Shown: piece by piece, positions 38,967-47,392 of the stretch
How the letters are laid out: every line of letters starts with the position of its first letter
How positions within the stretch are numbered: position 1 is the stretch's first letter
Source of the DNA: Betaproteobacteria bacterium
GTDB taxonomy: Bacteria; Pseudomonadota; Gammaproteobacteria; Burkholderiales; Thiobacillaceae
Assembly: GCA_016234655.1 (NCBI GenBank)
Contig: JACRAU010000027.1
Coordinates: 1-64,000, forward strand
Length of the DNA: 64,000 nt
Reading direction: 5' to 3'
Notes under the pieces: generated by a model
What the model saw: the letters and a program-made list of their open reading frames with translations, nothing else
Databases searched by the model: none
What the model was told of the DNA's origin: nothing
Translations under genes and position numbers: made by a program

Positions 38967-39864
38967 GGTGCTCGACCAGGCCAGCGGCCTGCGGCGCCTG
39001 CTCGGCCGGCAGGCGCCGTTCCATGCCTGTGCCGTGTTCGGCACCGAGCCGTCGTTGAAGGCGATGGCCTTGGCCAGCCTGGCCTATGCCTTGGCCCGGC
39101 GCGGCGAGTCGGTGGCGGTGCTGGACGAGATGGAATCGCCGCACAACGTCGCGACGCAATACGGCCTGGCACCGCGCCATCGCTTGGCCGACGTGTTGCA
39201 GGGCCGCTCCATGCTGGACCGCGCCGTGGTCGATGCGCCGGCCGACGTGCGCCTGCTGTTGACCGGCCCCTTGTCCTCGGTCTTGAACGCCATGTCGGAC
39301 GTGGCCTGGGACCGGCGCCTGGACGACCTGATCCACGCCATCGGCAACCAAGGTTGGCTGATGGTCAATGCCCAGATGAGCGCCAAGCCCTCGGCCTTGG
39401 CCGCGAGTTGCGGCCATCACTTGCTGGTGTTGCCGGACCAGCGCTCGGCCATCACCGAGGCCTATGCGCTGTTGAAGACCGCGCACAAGCTGCGGCCTGA
39501 CGGCCGTTGGCACGTGTTGGTCATGGACGAGCGCGAGCCGGGCAGCTCGGAGGCGGTATTTACGAATTTGGCCAATACCGCACAGCGTTTCCTGGGCGTG
39601 CACCTGGAGTGGTTCGGCGCCGTGCCACGGGACGAAAAGCTGGCGCAGTCGGTACGGCTGATGCGGCCCCTGCTCGAGGTGGCGCCGGATTGCGCGGGTT
39701 CGCTGGCCTTCAAGGCCCTGGCCGAGCGCGCGGGTGCTTGGACCGGTGGCCATGCCATGGGCGCCCGGGAGTTTTGGCAGAGAACCTATTTGCTGGGCCG
39801 GATCGTTTCCGGCGCGGCCAGCTTGAAGTCGCGCGATGCGGAACTCGACTGGCAATACGGCTAG
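38953..39864 (+). CDS. flhG: FlhG/FleN-like protein without a canonical P-loop
   Basis: 303 residues, starting inside the flhF end and running 29 bases into fliA. The position and the start VEVLDQASGLRRLL identify it as FlhG (MinD-like flagellar number regulator). However, the site where the deviant Walker A motif KGGVGKT would stand reads CAVFGTEPSLKAMALASL, without the Gly-Lys-Thr core. The following VAVLDEMESPHNVATQYGL matches the D-rich switch region. ATP binding and the usual FlhF stimulation may therefore be altered or lost. Divergent P-loops are known in betaproteobacterial FlhG, but this one is extreme. Confidence 0.8.
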   Translation: MPSVEVLDQASGLRRLLGRQAPFHACAVFGTEPSLKAMALASLAYALARRGESVAVLDEMESPHNVATQYGLAPRHRLADVLQGRSMLDRAVVDAPADVRLLLTGPLSSVLNAMSDVAWDRRLDDLIHAIGNQGWLMVNAQMSAKPSALAASCGHHLLVLPDQRSAITEAYALLKTAHKLRPDGRWHVLVMDEREPGSSEAVFTNLANTAQRFLGVHLEWFGAVPRDEKLAQSVRLMRPLLEVAPDCAGSLAFKALAERAGAWTGGHAMGAREFWQRTYLLGRIVSGAASLKSRDAELDWQYG

Positions 39865-40561
39865 GGACGAGCTTGTCCAGCAATATGCGCCGCTCGTCAA
39901 ACGCATCGCTTATCATCTGATGGCGAGGTTGCCGGCCTCGGTCGAGGTCGACGACCTGATCCAAGCCGGCCTGATGGCCCTGCTCGGTGCGGTGGATCGC
40001 TACGACGAGGCACAGGGCGCGAACTTCGAGACCTTCGCCACGCAGCGCATCCGCGGCGCCATGCTGGACGAGCTACGCGACGCGGACTGGGCCTCGCGCA
40101 ATATGCGCAAGTCTGCGCGCCTGATCGAGGCGGTCATCCATGCCTTGCAGCAGCGTTTGAGCCGGCAGCCGTCCGAGCAGGAGATCGCCGGCGAGCTTAA
40201 ACTCGGCATCGAGGCTTATTATGAGCTTTTGAACGAGGCTCGCGGCGCGCAACTGGTCTATTACGAAGATTTGCAGGAGCAGGGCGGCGATGAGTTTCTG
40301 TCCCGTTTCGCCGACGAGGCCATGCCCGCCCCGTTCGATGTTCTGGCCGGGCAGCGATTCCGGCAGGCCTTGGTCCAGGCGATCCGCGAGTTGCCGGAGC
40401 GCGAAAAGTTGTTGATGGGCATGTATTACGAGCAGGACTTGAATTTCAAGGAGATCGGGGCTGTGTTGGGCGTGACCGAATCTCGTGTGTGCCAGTTGCA
40501 TACCCAGGCCGTTGCCCGCTTGCGGGGTCGGCTGAAGGACTGGATACCGTCGTCGGAGTGA
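39836..40561 (+). CDS. fliA: flagellar sigma factor 28
   Basis: 241 residues. Region 2 contains YAPLVKRIAYHLMARLPASVEVDDLIQAG and RIRGAMLDELRDADWASR; region 4 contains LPEREKLLMGMYYEQDLNFKEIG and the helix-turn-helix GVTESRVCQLHTQAVARL. It directs late flagellar and chemotaxis gene transcription. The 29-base overlap with flhG suggests coupled translation. Homologue of FliA throughout its length. Confidence 0.95.
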   Translation: MRNSTGNTARDELVQQYAPLVKRIAYHLMARLPASVEVDDLIQAGLMALLGAVDRYDEAQGANFETFATQRIRGAMLDELRDADWASRNMRKSARLIEAVIHALQQRLSRQPSEQEIAGELKLGIEAYYELLNEARGAQLVYYEDLQEQGGDEFLSRFADEAMPAPFDVLAGQRFRQALVQAIRELPEREKLLMGMYYEQDLNFKEIGAVLGVTESRVCQLHTQAVARLRGRLKDWIPSSE

Positions 40562-40564
40562 TTT

Positions 40565-41305
40565 ATGGATTTGATTAGCATCATCGGCTTGTTGCTGGGC
40601 CTGTCCGCCATCCTGCTCGGCCAGGCCTTGGAGGGCGGCCACATCGGTTCCCTGCTTCAGGTGACGGCCTTCATCATCGTGGTCGGCGGCACCGCCGGTG
40701 CCGTGATGCTGCAAAGCACGTCGCACGTTTTTCTAGACGGCCTGAGCATGTTGAAGTGGGTCTTCATGCCGCCCAAGCATTCGGCCGCGGCCGTGCTCGA
40801 GATGCTGTTGCAGTGGAGCCAGACGGCGCGGCGCGGCGGCCTGCTGGCGCTGGAACCCTTCATCGACGAGCAGGTCGAGCTGTTTCATCGGCGCGGCCTG
40901 CAAATGCTGGTCGACGGCGCCGAACCCGAGGTCTTGCGCGACACCCTGGAACGCGAGCTGGCGGCCTACGAGCACGGCCGCCTGGAGGCCTCCAAGATTT
41001 GGATGGCCGCCGGCGGCTATTCGCCGACCATCGGCATCCTGGGCGCGGTGATGGGCTTGATCCATGTGATGGAAAACTTGTCCGACCCGTCCAAGCTGGG
41101 CGCCGGCATCGCGGTCGCGTTCGTCGCCACGATATACGGCGTGGGCGCCGCCAACCTGATCTTCCTGCCCGTCGCCAACAAGCTGAAATATCACGTCAAC
41201 AAAATGGCGAGCGAGCGCGAGCTGTTCATCGAAGGTCTAATCTGCATCGCGAATGGTGAAAACCCCCGCATCATCGAAGCGAAGATGCAAGGATACTTGT
41301 CGTAA
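40565..41305 (+). CDS. motC: flagellar stator protein MotC (MotA family)
   Basis: 246 residues with four membrane helices and the MotA/TolQ features QSTSHVFLDGLSMLKWVF, AAGGYSPTIGILGAVMGLIHVMENL with the conserved Pro-rich turn, and GVGAANLIFLPVANKL. It forms the proton channel of the flagellar motor with MotD. The gene is 3 bases after fliA. The last 13 codons (IIEAKMQGYLS end) and the stop are repeated once more 143 bases downstream. The name MotC is used because of the flhF-flhG-fliA neighbourhood as in Pseudomonas. Confidence 0.92.
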   Translation: MDLISIIGLLLGLSAILLGQALEGGHIGSLLQVTAFIIVVGGTAGAVMLQSTSHVFLDGLSMLKWVFMPPKHSAAAVLEMLLQWSQTARRGGLLALEPFIDEQVELFHRRGLQMLVDGAEPEVLRDTLERELAAYEHGRLEASKIWMAAGGYSPTIGILGAVMGLIHVMENLSDPSKLGAGIAVAFVATIYGVGAANLIFLPVANKLKYHVNKMASERELFIEGLICIANGENPRIIEAKMQGYLS

Positions 41306-41451
41306 TGGAGTTGATTGGTGAAGCCAAAGCATTGCGGGGGTTTCGGCGAAGGCTCACTTGCCGCAGGCAAGTTAAGCCGCGAAGCGGCGGCCGTAGCCAA
41401 AATCCCTACCGCATCATCGAAGCGAAGATGCAAGGATACTTGTCGTGATGG
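41267..41451. repeat. 42-base direct duplication around a two-hairpin element
   Basis: Bases 41267-41308 (the end of motC with its stop) recur at 41410-41451 with a single A-to-G change that converts the TAA stop into TGA. Between the copies lies an element with two perfect hairpins, CTTGCC-GCA-GGCAAG and GCCGC-GAA-GCGGC, joined by TTAA and followed by GGCCGTAGCC, similar in plan to the repeat at 30127-30196. The structure looks like an insertion or a slippage event that duplicated the flank. Confidence 0.85.
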
Positions 41452-41475
41452 TTTGAGCCGCCAAAAGGAAGTGAA

Positions 41476-42267
41476 ATGGCCAGAAAGAAACCCGAAGAAG
41501 AGCACGAGAACCTGGAGCGCTGGCTGGTCTCCTATGCGGACTTCATCACGCTGCTGTTCGCCTTCTTCGTGGTCATGTACGCGCTGTCCTCGCTCAACGA
41601 GGGCAAGTACCGGGTGATGGCGGATTCCATCGTCCAGGCCTTCCAGAACAATCAGCAGACCGACACCATGATCCATCTCGGCAAGAAATATTCCGAGATT
41701 TTGGACGGCAAGGGCCAGCCCATCGGCGTTGGTCAGCCCAAGCGCGAGGATGAGGCCAAGAAGGCGGCCGTGCGCGAGAAGATGAAGAACATCGCCAGCA
41801 ACGTGATGGATGCGATGGCGCCGCTGGTGCGCAGCGGCCAGGTCAAGGTGACGCAGTCGAGCAAGGGCATCACGCTCGAGATCAACGCCAGCGTGCTGTT
41901 CTCCAGCGGCGATGCCAGGCTACAGCCCAGCTCGTTCCAATTGCTGTCGGCCGTGGCGAAGGAGTTGGCCAAGATCGACAACCCGATCCAGGTCGAGGGC
42001 CACACCGACAACATCCCGATCAAGAGCGAGTTCTTTCCGTCCAACTGGGAATTGTCCAGCTCGCGCGCGGGCAGCGTGGTGCGGCTGTTCGTCGAGCAGG
42101 GCGTGGCGCCGGCGCGGCTGGAGGCGATCGGCTTCGCCGACAACAAGCCCATCGACACCAACGTGACGGCGGAAGGGCGTGCCCGCAACCGGCGAGTGAA
42201 CGTGATGATCCTCGATTCCAAGGGGACCGACGCGCGCGAGATCGGCAAGCTCGAAGTCAGCGACTGA
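41476..42267 (+). CDS. motD: flagellar stator protein MotD (MotB family)
   Basis: 263 residues. A single membrane helix near the N-terminus contains the proton-carrying Asp in SYADFITLLFAFFVVMYALSS. The C-terminal half is an OmpA-like peptidoglycan-binding domain with VEGHTDNIPI, NWELSSSRAGSVVRLFV and RARNRRVNVMI. It anchors the stator to the cell wall. The gap to motC is enlarged by the duplication and palindromic element, which may weaken coupling between the two stator subunits. Confidence 0.93.
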   Translation: MARKKPEEEHENLERWLVSYADFITLLFAFFVVMYALSSLNEGKYRVMADSIVQAFQNNQQTDTMIHLGKKYSEILDGKGQPIGVGQPKREDEAKKAAVREKMKNIASNVMDAMAPLVRSGQVKVTQSSKGITLEINASVLFSSGDARLQPSSFQLLSAVAKELAKIDNPIQVEGHTDNIPIKSEFFPSNWELSSSRAGSVVRLFVEQGVAPARLEAIGFADNKPIDTNVTAEGRARNRRVNVMILDSKGTDAREIGKLEVSD

Positions 42268-42295
42268 CCGGCTTCGTATCCGCCGATATGGGCGC

Positions 42296-43744
42296 TTATT
42301 CCGCCGCGGGCCGAACCCGGAATATCTCCGACTCGGCATCCCCTTCCAATCGCTGAACCAGCAAGACGCTTTGTCCGCCGTCGCCGACCGTGAGCGGCGT
42401 GCCGGCCCGCGCCGTGCCGGCGGGCAAGGCCAGGCAGTCGATCTTGCCGCCGGAGATGTAAGTCAGGAAACCACGGATCGGTTCGCCGCCATCCGCCGGT
42501 ATCGCGTCGATCGGCTCGGCCCGGTGGCCGAGCAATTGCAAACCGAACAGCAGCTTGTCGGCCTGGGCCTGCTTGAACCAGCGGACGACGCCGAGGCGCC
42601 ATTTTTCCGAGCCGGCCTGCTTGAGCCCGATGATCCCGCCGACCTTGATCCGCATCGGGAATTCGCCCTCGTGCATCAGCGCCAGGCCGCCCGCGCTGTC
42701 GTTGATCGGCGAAGCCAGGGCGCCTTGCATGGGGGGGTGGGCGCACAGATTATCCAAGCCGAGCGTGATTTCGTAGGGCCGATCTTGCAGCGGTTTGCGC
42801 CGCTGGATCATGCGGTGCTTGGAGGCGCCCCAGCGCAGCTTGAGTTTGTTCAGCAAGACCGAATAGGCCGGCCAGTCCGATTCGGGCGGCAGCGTCAGGC
42901 CCTCCTTGATCCGCTGCGTCCGAATCGCGTTGCCCAGCATGGCCAATTGCTTGGCGATGCCGGAGGTCTCGAAAAACAGGCTGTACTGTGCATTTGCGTA
43001 GTGACGCGTCGAGGGCTGTGGCGGATTATCCATGTCGGCCTGGAGGCAGAACGGCGCGAGGGATTTGCCCGCCGCATCCACCTGGCCGAGGCTGGCCATG
43101 CCGGCGTTTTTTCGTGCCAGGTCTTGGGTCCAGTCCAGTTCCTGCGCGGTGAATTGATAGGGGTCGGCCAGCGCGAGCAAGAGGACGGCCTTGTAGCCGT
43201 CCGCCAGGGCGCCGGCCTCGATGCCGAGGTGCCGGGCGCACAGCAGGCTCTGGTGCAGATCGAGCCAGAGCCCGGCAGGCAAGGCCGTGTGACAGCGATA
43301 GCAGATCGTCATCAGCAGGTCGGCGCAGTCCAGCAGGTCGGACAGCAGCCTGCCGACGGTGTCGTTGTCCTGCTTGCGCGCCAGGGCGTCGAGGATCAGC
43401 CGCTTTTGCGTGGTGGCGAGTTCGCCGAGCAGGGTCTGGCCGAGTTCGAGCACGCGATGCCGAGCTTTCGGCAGGGGCAGCGGCAGTTCGCCCAGGCCTT
43501 GCATCAATGCGTCGGCATGATGATGTACGCTGGTTTTGAGCAGGCCGGCCAGGCGCTCGCGATGGCTGGCCGGCAGCTCGATGCGGTTGAAGGCGTTCAA
43601 GAAGCGGCCCAGCTTTTCGGCGGCCTCGACGGGGCTGGAAAGGGGCAGTTTGGCGAGCCAGGACCCAACTTGATCGGGGCTGAAGTCCAGGTTTATAGTG
43701 CTTGCCGCCTTGGATCTTGGCGGTAGTTGATATCGGGGCAGCAT
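42296..43744 (-). CDS. uncharacterised protein with possible C-terminal PilZ-type domain
   Basis: 482 residues, convergent with motD. The N-terminal half is helical (SPVEAAEKLGRFLNAFNRIELPAS, several Leu-rich helices) and contains a CYRCH sequence. Near residue 345 stands SAGGLALMHEG, then GLKQAGSEKWRLGVVRWFK, a layout reminiscent of c-di-GMP-binding PilZ domains (the S/DxGG part), but an RxxxR motif upstream is not certain (MIQRRKPLQDRPY is a candidate). No signal peptide. A link between c-di-GMP and motility is suggested by the position beside the stator genes; this is inference. Confidence 0.55.
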   Translation of the reverse strand: MLPRYQLPPRSKAASTINLDFSPDQVGSWLAKLPLSSPVEAAEKLGRFLNAFNRIELPASHRERLAGLLKTSVHHHADALMQGLGELPLPLPKARHRVLELGQTLLGELATTQKRLILDALARKQDNDTVGRLLSDLLDCADLLMTICYRCHTALPAGLWLDLHQSLLCARHLGIEAGALADGYKAVLLLALADPYQFTAQELDWTQDLARKNAGMASLGQVDAAGKSLAPFCLQADMDNPPQPSTRHYANAQYSLFFETSGIAKQLAMLGNAIRTQRIKEGLTLPPESDWPAYSVLLNKLKLRWGASKHRMIQRRKPLQDRPYEITLGLDNLCAHPPMQGALASPINDSAGGLALMHEGEFPMRIKVGGIIGLKQAGSEKWRLGVVRWFKQAQADKLLFGLQLLGHRAEPIDAIPADGGEPIRGFLTYISGGKIDCLALPAGTARAGTPLTVGDGGQSVLLVQRLEGDAESEIFRVRPAAE

Positions 43745-43845
43745 CGTCGAGGCGTTCTCCCTGCCGTTCGCGGCATTCTAACGGATTTTCGGCCTTCGGG
43801 ACGGCGCCGCCCGGTATCATGGACCTTAACTAAGGAAAGACAACG

Positions 43846-44295
43846 ATGTTGAAGCGCGTATGGGTTTTGTTGCTGTTGAGTGTCCTGGCCACGGCGGCGC
43901 AGGCGTTCAATTTGACCGACAGCAATGGCAAGGTGCACCGCCTGGCCGACTACAAGGGCAAGTGGGTTCTGGTGAATTTCTGGGCGACATGGTGCCCGCC
44001 TTGCCTGGAAGAAATCCCCGACCTGGTCGCCTTGCACGAGGACAAGAAAAACAAGGTGGCCGTGATCGGCATCGCGATGGAATATAAAGACTCGAAATAC
44101 GTGCTCGATTTCGCCGACCAGCAGATGATCAGCTACCCCATCGTCTTGGGCAACAATGCCTTGGCCAAGCAGGTCGGCCCGGTGCGCGGCCTGCCGACCA
44201 CCTATCTGTTCAACCCGCAGGGCAAGGTGGTGGCCTACAACGTCGGCGCCCTGTCGCGCGCCGATGTCGAGAAATATATTTCGACGAATAAATAA
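43846..44295 (+). CDS. TlpA/ResA-like thiol-disulfide oxidoreductase
   Basis: 149 residues with a signal sequence (LKRVWVLLLLSVLATAAQA) and AAGGAAAG upstream. The thioredoxin fold has the active site NFWATWCPPCLEE and the cis-Pro segment VRGLPTTYLFNPQG. It reduces or oxidises Cys of exported proteins in the periplasm, possibly heme-binding Cys of cytochromes c. It is first in a row of four genes for exported proteins that end with an adaptor protein. Confidence 0.9.
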   Translation: MLKRVWVLLLLSVLATAAQAFNLTDSNGKVHRLADYKGKWVLVNFWATWCPPCLEEIPDLVALHEDKKNKVAVIGIAMEYKDSKYVLDFADQQMISYPIVLGNNALAKQVGPVRGLPTTYLFNPQGKVVAYNVGALSRADVEKYISTNK

Positions 44296-44305
44296 GGGGG
44301 CTTGG

Positions 44306-44821
44306 ATGGGCATGCGATGGTTGTGGTTGGCCTTGGCCTTGTTCACCTTGCCGGCGTCGGCCGAGGTGCGCGATCCGCATGCCCATTTCTTCCAGCCCAA
44401 GCTGGGCGACTTCAAGGGCGAGCTGGACGCGGCCAAGCAGGAAGGCAAGGCCGGCATCCTGCTGATGTTCGAACTGGACGACTGCCCCTATTGCCACCGG
44501 ATGAAGGCGACCATCCTCAACCAGTCCGAGGTGCAGGACTGGTATCGCCAACATTTCCTGATCTACGCCATCGACGCCAAGGGCGACACGGCCATGACCG
44601 ACTTCACCGGCAAGCAGACCACGGAGAAGGCCTTCGCGCTCGACCAGCGAGTGCGCGCCACGCCGGTGTTCCAGTTCTACGATCTCGCGGGCAAGCCGAC
44701 CGCCCGCTTCACCGGCGCCACCCAGAGCAAGGAAGAATTTCTGCTGTTGGGCCGCTATGCGGCCGAGGGCGCCTACAAGACCATGCCGTTCAACGTCTAC
44801 AAGCGGCAGGCCGGCCAGTGA
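44306..44821 (+). CDS. periplasmic thioredoxin-fold protein (SoxW-like)
   Basis: 171 residues from the ATG at 44306 after AAGGGGG; signal peptide RWLWLALALFTLPASA. The active site is FELDDCPYCHRMKATI, a CPYC motif as in glutaredoxins, followed by YAIDAKGDTAMTDF and a cis-Pro-like RATPVFQFYDLAG. The layout resembles SoxW and other thioredoxin_2 family proteins found near sulfur-oxidation genes. Its stop overlaps the start of the TolC-like gene, so the products are coupled. Confidence 0.85.
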   Translation: MGMRWLWLALALFTLPASAEVRDPHAHFFQPKLGDFKGELDAAKQEGKAGILLMFELDDCPYCHRMKATILNQSEVQDWYRQHFLIYAIDAKGDTAMTDFTGKQTTEKAFALDQRVRATPVFQFYDLAGKPTARFTGATQSKEEFLLLGRYAAEGAYKTMPFNVYKRQAGQ

Positions 44822-46095
44822 TGCGCGGCTGGTCGGCGCTGCTGGTTTTGTGCCTGGCCTGGCCGGCGCCGGCCATCGGCAAGCCGCTCACGCTGGACCA
44901 GGTATTGGCTGCCGCCGATGCCGCCCACCCCGATCTGGATATCGCCAGCGCCCAGCGCGAGCTGGCCGAGGCCGAGCAGGCCCTGGCCGAGAGCCTGAAC
45001 GACGCGCGCCTGAACCTCGAAGGCAGCTTGCGCTCGGGCCGCAACCCGGCCACCCGCGATCGCTTCGGCGCCGACAACAACTTGCGGCTCAATCTGCGCA
45101 AGACCCTGATCGACAGCGGCCGCAACCGGGCGGCCGTATCCGCCGCCCGTCTGGAGGCGCAGGCGCGCGGCCTGCAATGGCTGGATGCCAAGGCCCAGCG
45201 CCGCATCGCGCTGATGAACCGCTTCTTCGACGTGTTGTTGGCCGACCTGCGCTACACGGCGGACAACGAGTTCATGACCGTGGCCTATCTGCGCTGGGAC
45301 GACGACAAGCAGCGCCAGGAATTGGGCATGCGTTCGGCGGTCGAGGTCGCCGCCATGGAGGCGACCTTCCAGGAGACGCGCATCGTGCGCAACGAGGCCG
45401 AGCGCAAGATGCGCGAGAAGCGCCTGGCCCTGGCCGCCGCGATGAATCGCATCGCCGAGATGCCGAACGAGCTGGACGACCCGAAATTGGCCGGCAACGA
45501 CCGGCCGCTGCCCGAGTTCGAGGCCCTGCTCGCCCGCAGCCAGGCGGAAAACCCGCGGCTCGCCGCGCACAAGCAATTGCTCGACGCCGCGCAGCACCGG
45601 CTGGCCGCCATTCGCGCCGAGGACCGGCCGGTCCTGGAGTTCGAGGCCGAGGCCGCGACCTGGAGCCGCGAGGCCCTGACCCGCGACGAACTGCGCGCCG
45701 GGGTCAACCTGGTCTGGCCGCTCTACCAAGGCAAGCGGGTGGATGCCCGCATCGCCAAGGAGCAGGCCCAGTTCCACCTCTTGCAGGCGCAATACGAAGG
45801 CATGCAGCTCGACCTGCGGCAGGCCTTGTATGCCGCCTGGCAGGACATACAGCAACTGCGCGAGACCGAGCGCAACGCGGCGGCGGTGGTTGCCGGTCAC
45901 CGCGACATCGCCCTGGACCAAGCCCGTGCCGTCTATGAATTGGAATTACAGACCAAGCTGGGCACGGCCATGGCGGAGACCCAGGCCGCGCTCTGGCACA
46001 AGCGCGCGGTCGAATATCGTCTGGCCTTGGCTTGGGCGCGACTGGAGGCCTTGGTCGGCGGTCCGATCGAGACGGCAATGGAGAAGGGCAAATGA
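44821..46095 (+). CDS. TolC-family outer membrane protein
   Basis: 424 residues with a signal peptide (RGWSALLVLCLAWPAPAIG). Long coiled-coil regions with PLTLDQVLAAADAAHPDL at the start and two related halves are typical of outer membrane efflux proteins. It would form the exit duct with an adaptor and an inner membrane pump. The adaptor follows immediately (ATGA overlap), but no inner membrane pump gene is nearby. The substrate is unknown. Confidence 0.85.
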   Translation: MRGWSALLVLCLAWPAPAIGKPLTLDQVLAAADAAHPDLDIASAQRELAEAEQALAESLNDARLNLEGSLRSGRNPATRDRFGADNNLRLNLRKTLIDSGRNRAAVSAARLEAQARGLQWLDAKAQRRIALMNRFFDVLLADLRYTADNEFMTVAYLRWDDDKQRQELGMRSAVEVAAMEATFQETRIVRNEAERKMREKRLALAAAMNRIAEMPNELDDPKLAGNDRPLPEFEALLARSQAENPRLAAHKQLLDAAQHRLAAIRAEDRPVLEFEAEAATWSREALTRDELRAGVNLVWPLYQGKRVDARIAKEQAQFHLLQAQYEGMQLDLRQALYAAWQDIQQLRETERNAAAVVAGHRDIALDQARAVYELELQTKLGTAMAETQAALWHKRAVEYRLALAWARLEALVGGPIETAMEKGK

Positions 46096-46829
46096 AAAAA
46101 TTACTGGCTTTGGGCGTGCTCGCCGCGAACGTCGCCTGGGCGGCCGATTACCCCGCCGTGCTGCACTGGTCGCAACGCGTCGGCATGTCCACCGGCTCGG
46201 CCGGCGTCGTCGAACGCGTGCTGGTGCAGGCCGGGCAGCAGGTGCGCCAGGGCGAATTGCTGCTGGCCCTGGATCAGGCGCGTTACCAGGCGCAGGTGAT
46301 GGAGGCGCGGGCCGATGTCGAACGCCTGCTCGAAGAAGAGGCCGAGGCCAAGCGCAACTTCGACCGCGAAAAAGAACTGTTCGACCGAACCGTGACCGCC
46401 ACCACCGTGCTCGATGCCGCCAAGCTGCGCCTGGCCCAAGCCAAGTCGGCCAGCCAAGTGGGCCAGGCCAGGCTGGAGCGCGCGCGCCGCGTCTTGGCCG
46501 AGAGCGAACTGCACGCGCCGTTCCCGGCCGTGGTCGTCGACCGCCCGGCCGAGCCGGGCATGGCGGTGGCGCAATGCCAGCCGCCGGTATTGCTCACCCT
46601 CGCTCGCAGCGACGAAATCCTGGCGCGCGCCACGCTCACGCCGGCCCAGGCCGCCGGCATCGCGCTCGGCGCCGCCGCCACCGTGCAAATCGGCGACAAG
46701 GCCCAGGCCGGCAAGGTCAAGGCCATGCGCTTCGTCGACGGCGACAAGCCGGCCTATCTGCTCGAAGTCGCGATCCCGCGCGCGGCGCGCTGGATGGCGG
46801 GGCAGGCGGCGACGATCAAGCTGCCTTAG
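46092..46829 (+). CDS. HlyD-like periplasmic adaptor protein
   Basis: 245 residues, short for the family. Signal peptide [16 protein letters not shown], then the lipoyl half motifs [23 protein letters not shown] and [21 protein letters not shown] on either side of a coiled coil ([20 protein letters not shown]). A beta-barrel part follows. It should link the TolC-like protein to a transporter that is encoded elsewhere, or work in a pump-less complex. A pseudogene of the hppA end starts 6 bases downstream. Confidence 0.85.
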   Translation: MKKLLALGVLAANVAWAADYPAVLHWSQRVGMSTGSAGVVERVLVQAGQQVRQGELLLALDQARYQAQVMEARADVERLLEEEAEAKRNFDREKELFDRTVTATTVLDAAKLRLAQAKSASQVGQARLERARRVLAESELHAPFPAVVVDRPAEPGMAVAQCQPPVLLTLARSDEILARATLTPAQAAGIALGAAATVQIGDKAQAGKVKAMRFVDGDKPAYLLEVAIPRAARWMAGQAATIKLP

Positions 46830-46834
46830 GCGCT

Positions 46835-47025
46835 TGGGCAACGCCAAGAAAACCATCGAGGATGGCAACTACGGCGGCAAGGGTAGCGAAGCACACAAGG
46901 CTGCGGTTACCGGCGACCCCTACAAGGACATCGCCGGCCCGGCGGTGAACCCCTGGATCAAGATCATCAATATCGTTGCCTTGCTGATCGGGGCAATATT
47001 TGGACGGCTTGGCTTCGAACTTTAA
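46835..47025 (+). pseudogene. relic of the hppA 3' end
   Basis: The plus-strand frame reads [18 protein letters not shown] and on through [20 protein letters not shown] to [12 protein letters not shown], which is the C-terminal end of the H+-pyrophosphatase encoded at 24098-26128. Four residues (TVGD) are missing after the GD and the last residues differ. No start codon, no upstream hppA sequence and no membrane part are present. It is either the last piece of a decayed second hppA gene or a displaced copy. Confidence 0.9.
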
Positions 47026-47324
47026 GACTCATCCGGAAAGCCCTCCAGCTCCTCCTCGAAGAAGCCCACCCGCTGCCAGGAGTTCTCGTTCAACTGCACC
47101 TCGTATTTGGCCCAGCGGGCGAATTCGTCCAGGGTGCAGATGCCGGTCTTGCGCCGGCAGGTGCCGGCCAGGCCCTTGAAGGAGACGGTCTCTTCGCCGC
47201 TCTCGTCGTCGAGTGAAAGTTCCAGCACCTGGCGCACGCCCCAGGTGCGGCCGTAGGCGCCGTTGCTGTAGTGCTTGCCGGGCTGGATGGCGTCGGGGGC
47301 GATGGGCATGGCGGACTTGGGCAT
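47022..47324 (-). CDS. small conserved hypothetical protein after cbbO
   Basis: 100 residues. The sequence contains an [14 protein letters not shown] motif, [30 protein letters not shown] with two Cys, and an acidic end. It lies 68 bases after the VWA gene on the same strand and may be the last member of the sat-apr associated run. The 3' end overlaps the hppA relic. Function unknown; there is no export signal. Confidence 0.65.
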   Translation of the reverse strand: MPKSAMPIAPDAIQPGKHYSNGAYGRTWGVRQVLELSLDDESGEETVSFKGLAGTCRRKTGICTLDEFARWAKYEVQLNENSWQRVGFFEEELEGFPDES

Positions 47325-47392
47325 TCGAAAACGGTGATTTTAGCGGAATAGGGTGCTCAGACCGGCCATGCCCCCATGCCTGACAAGGCAAT

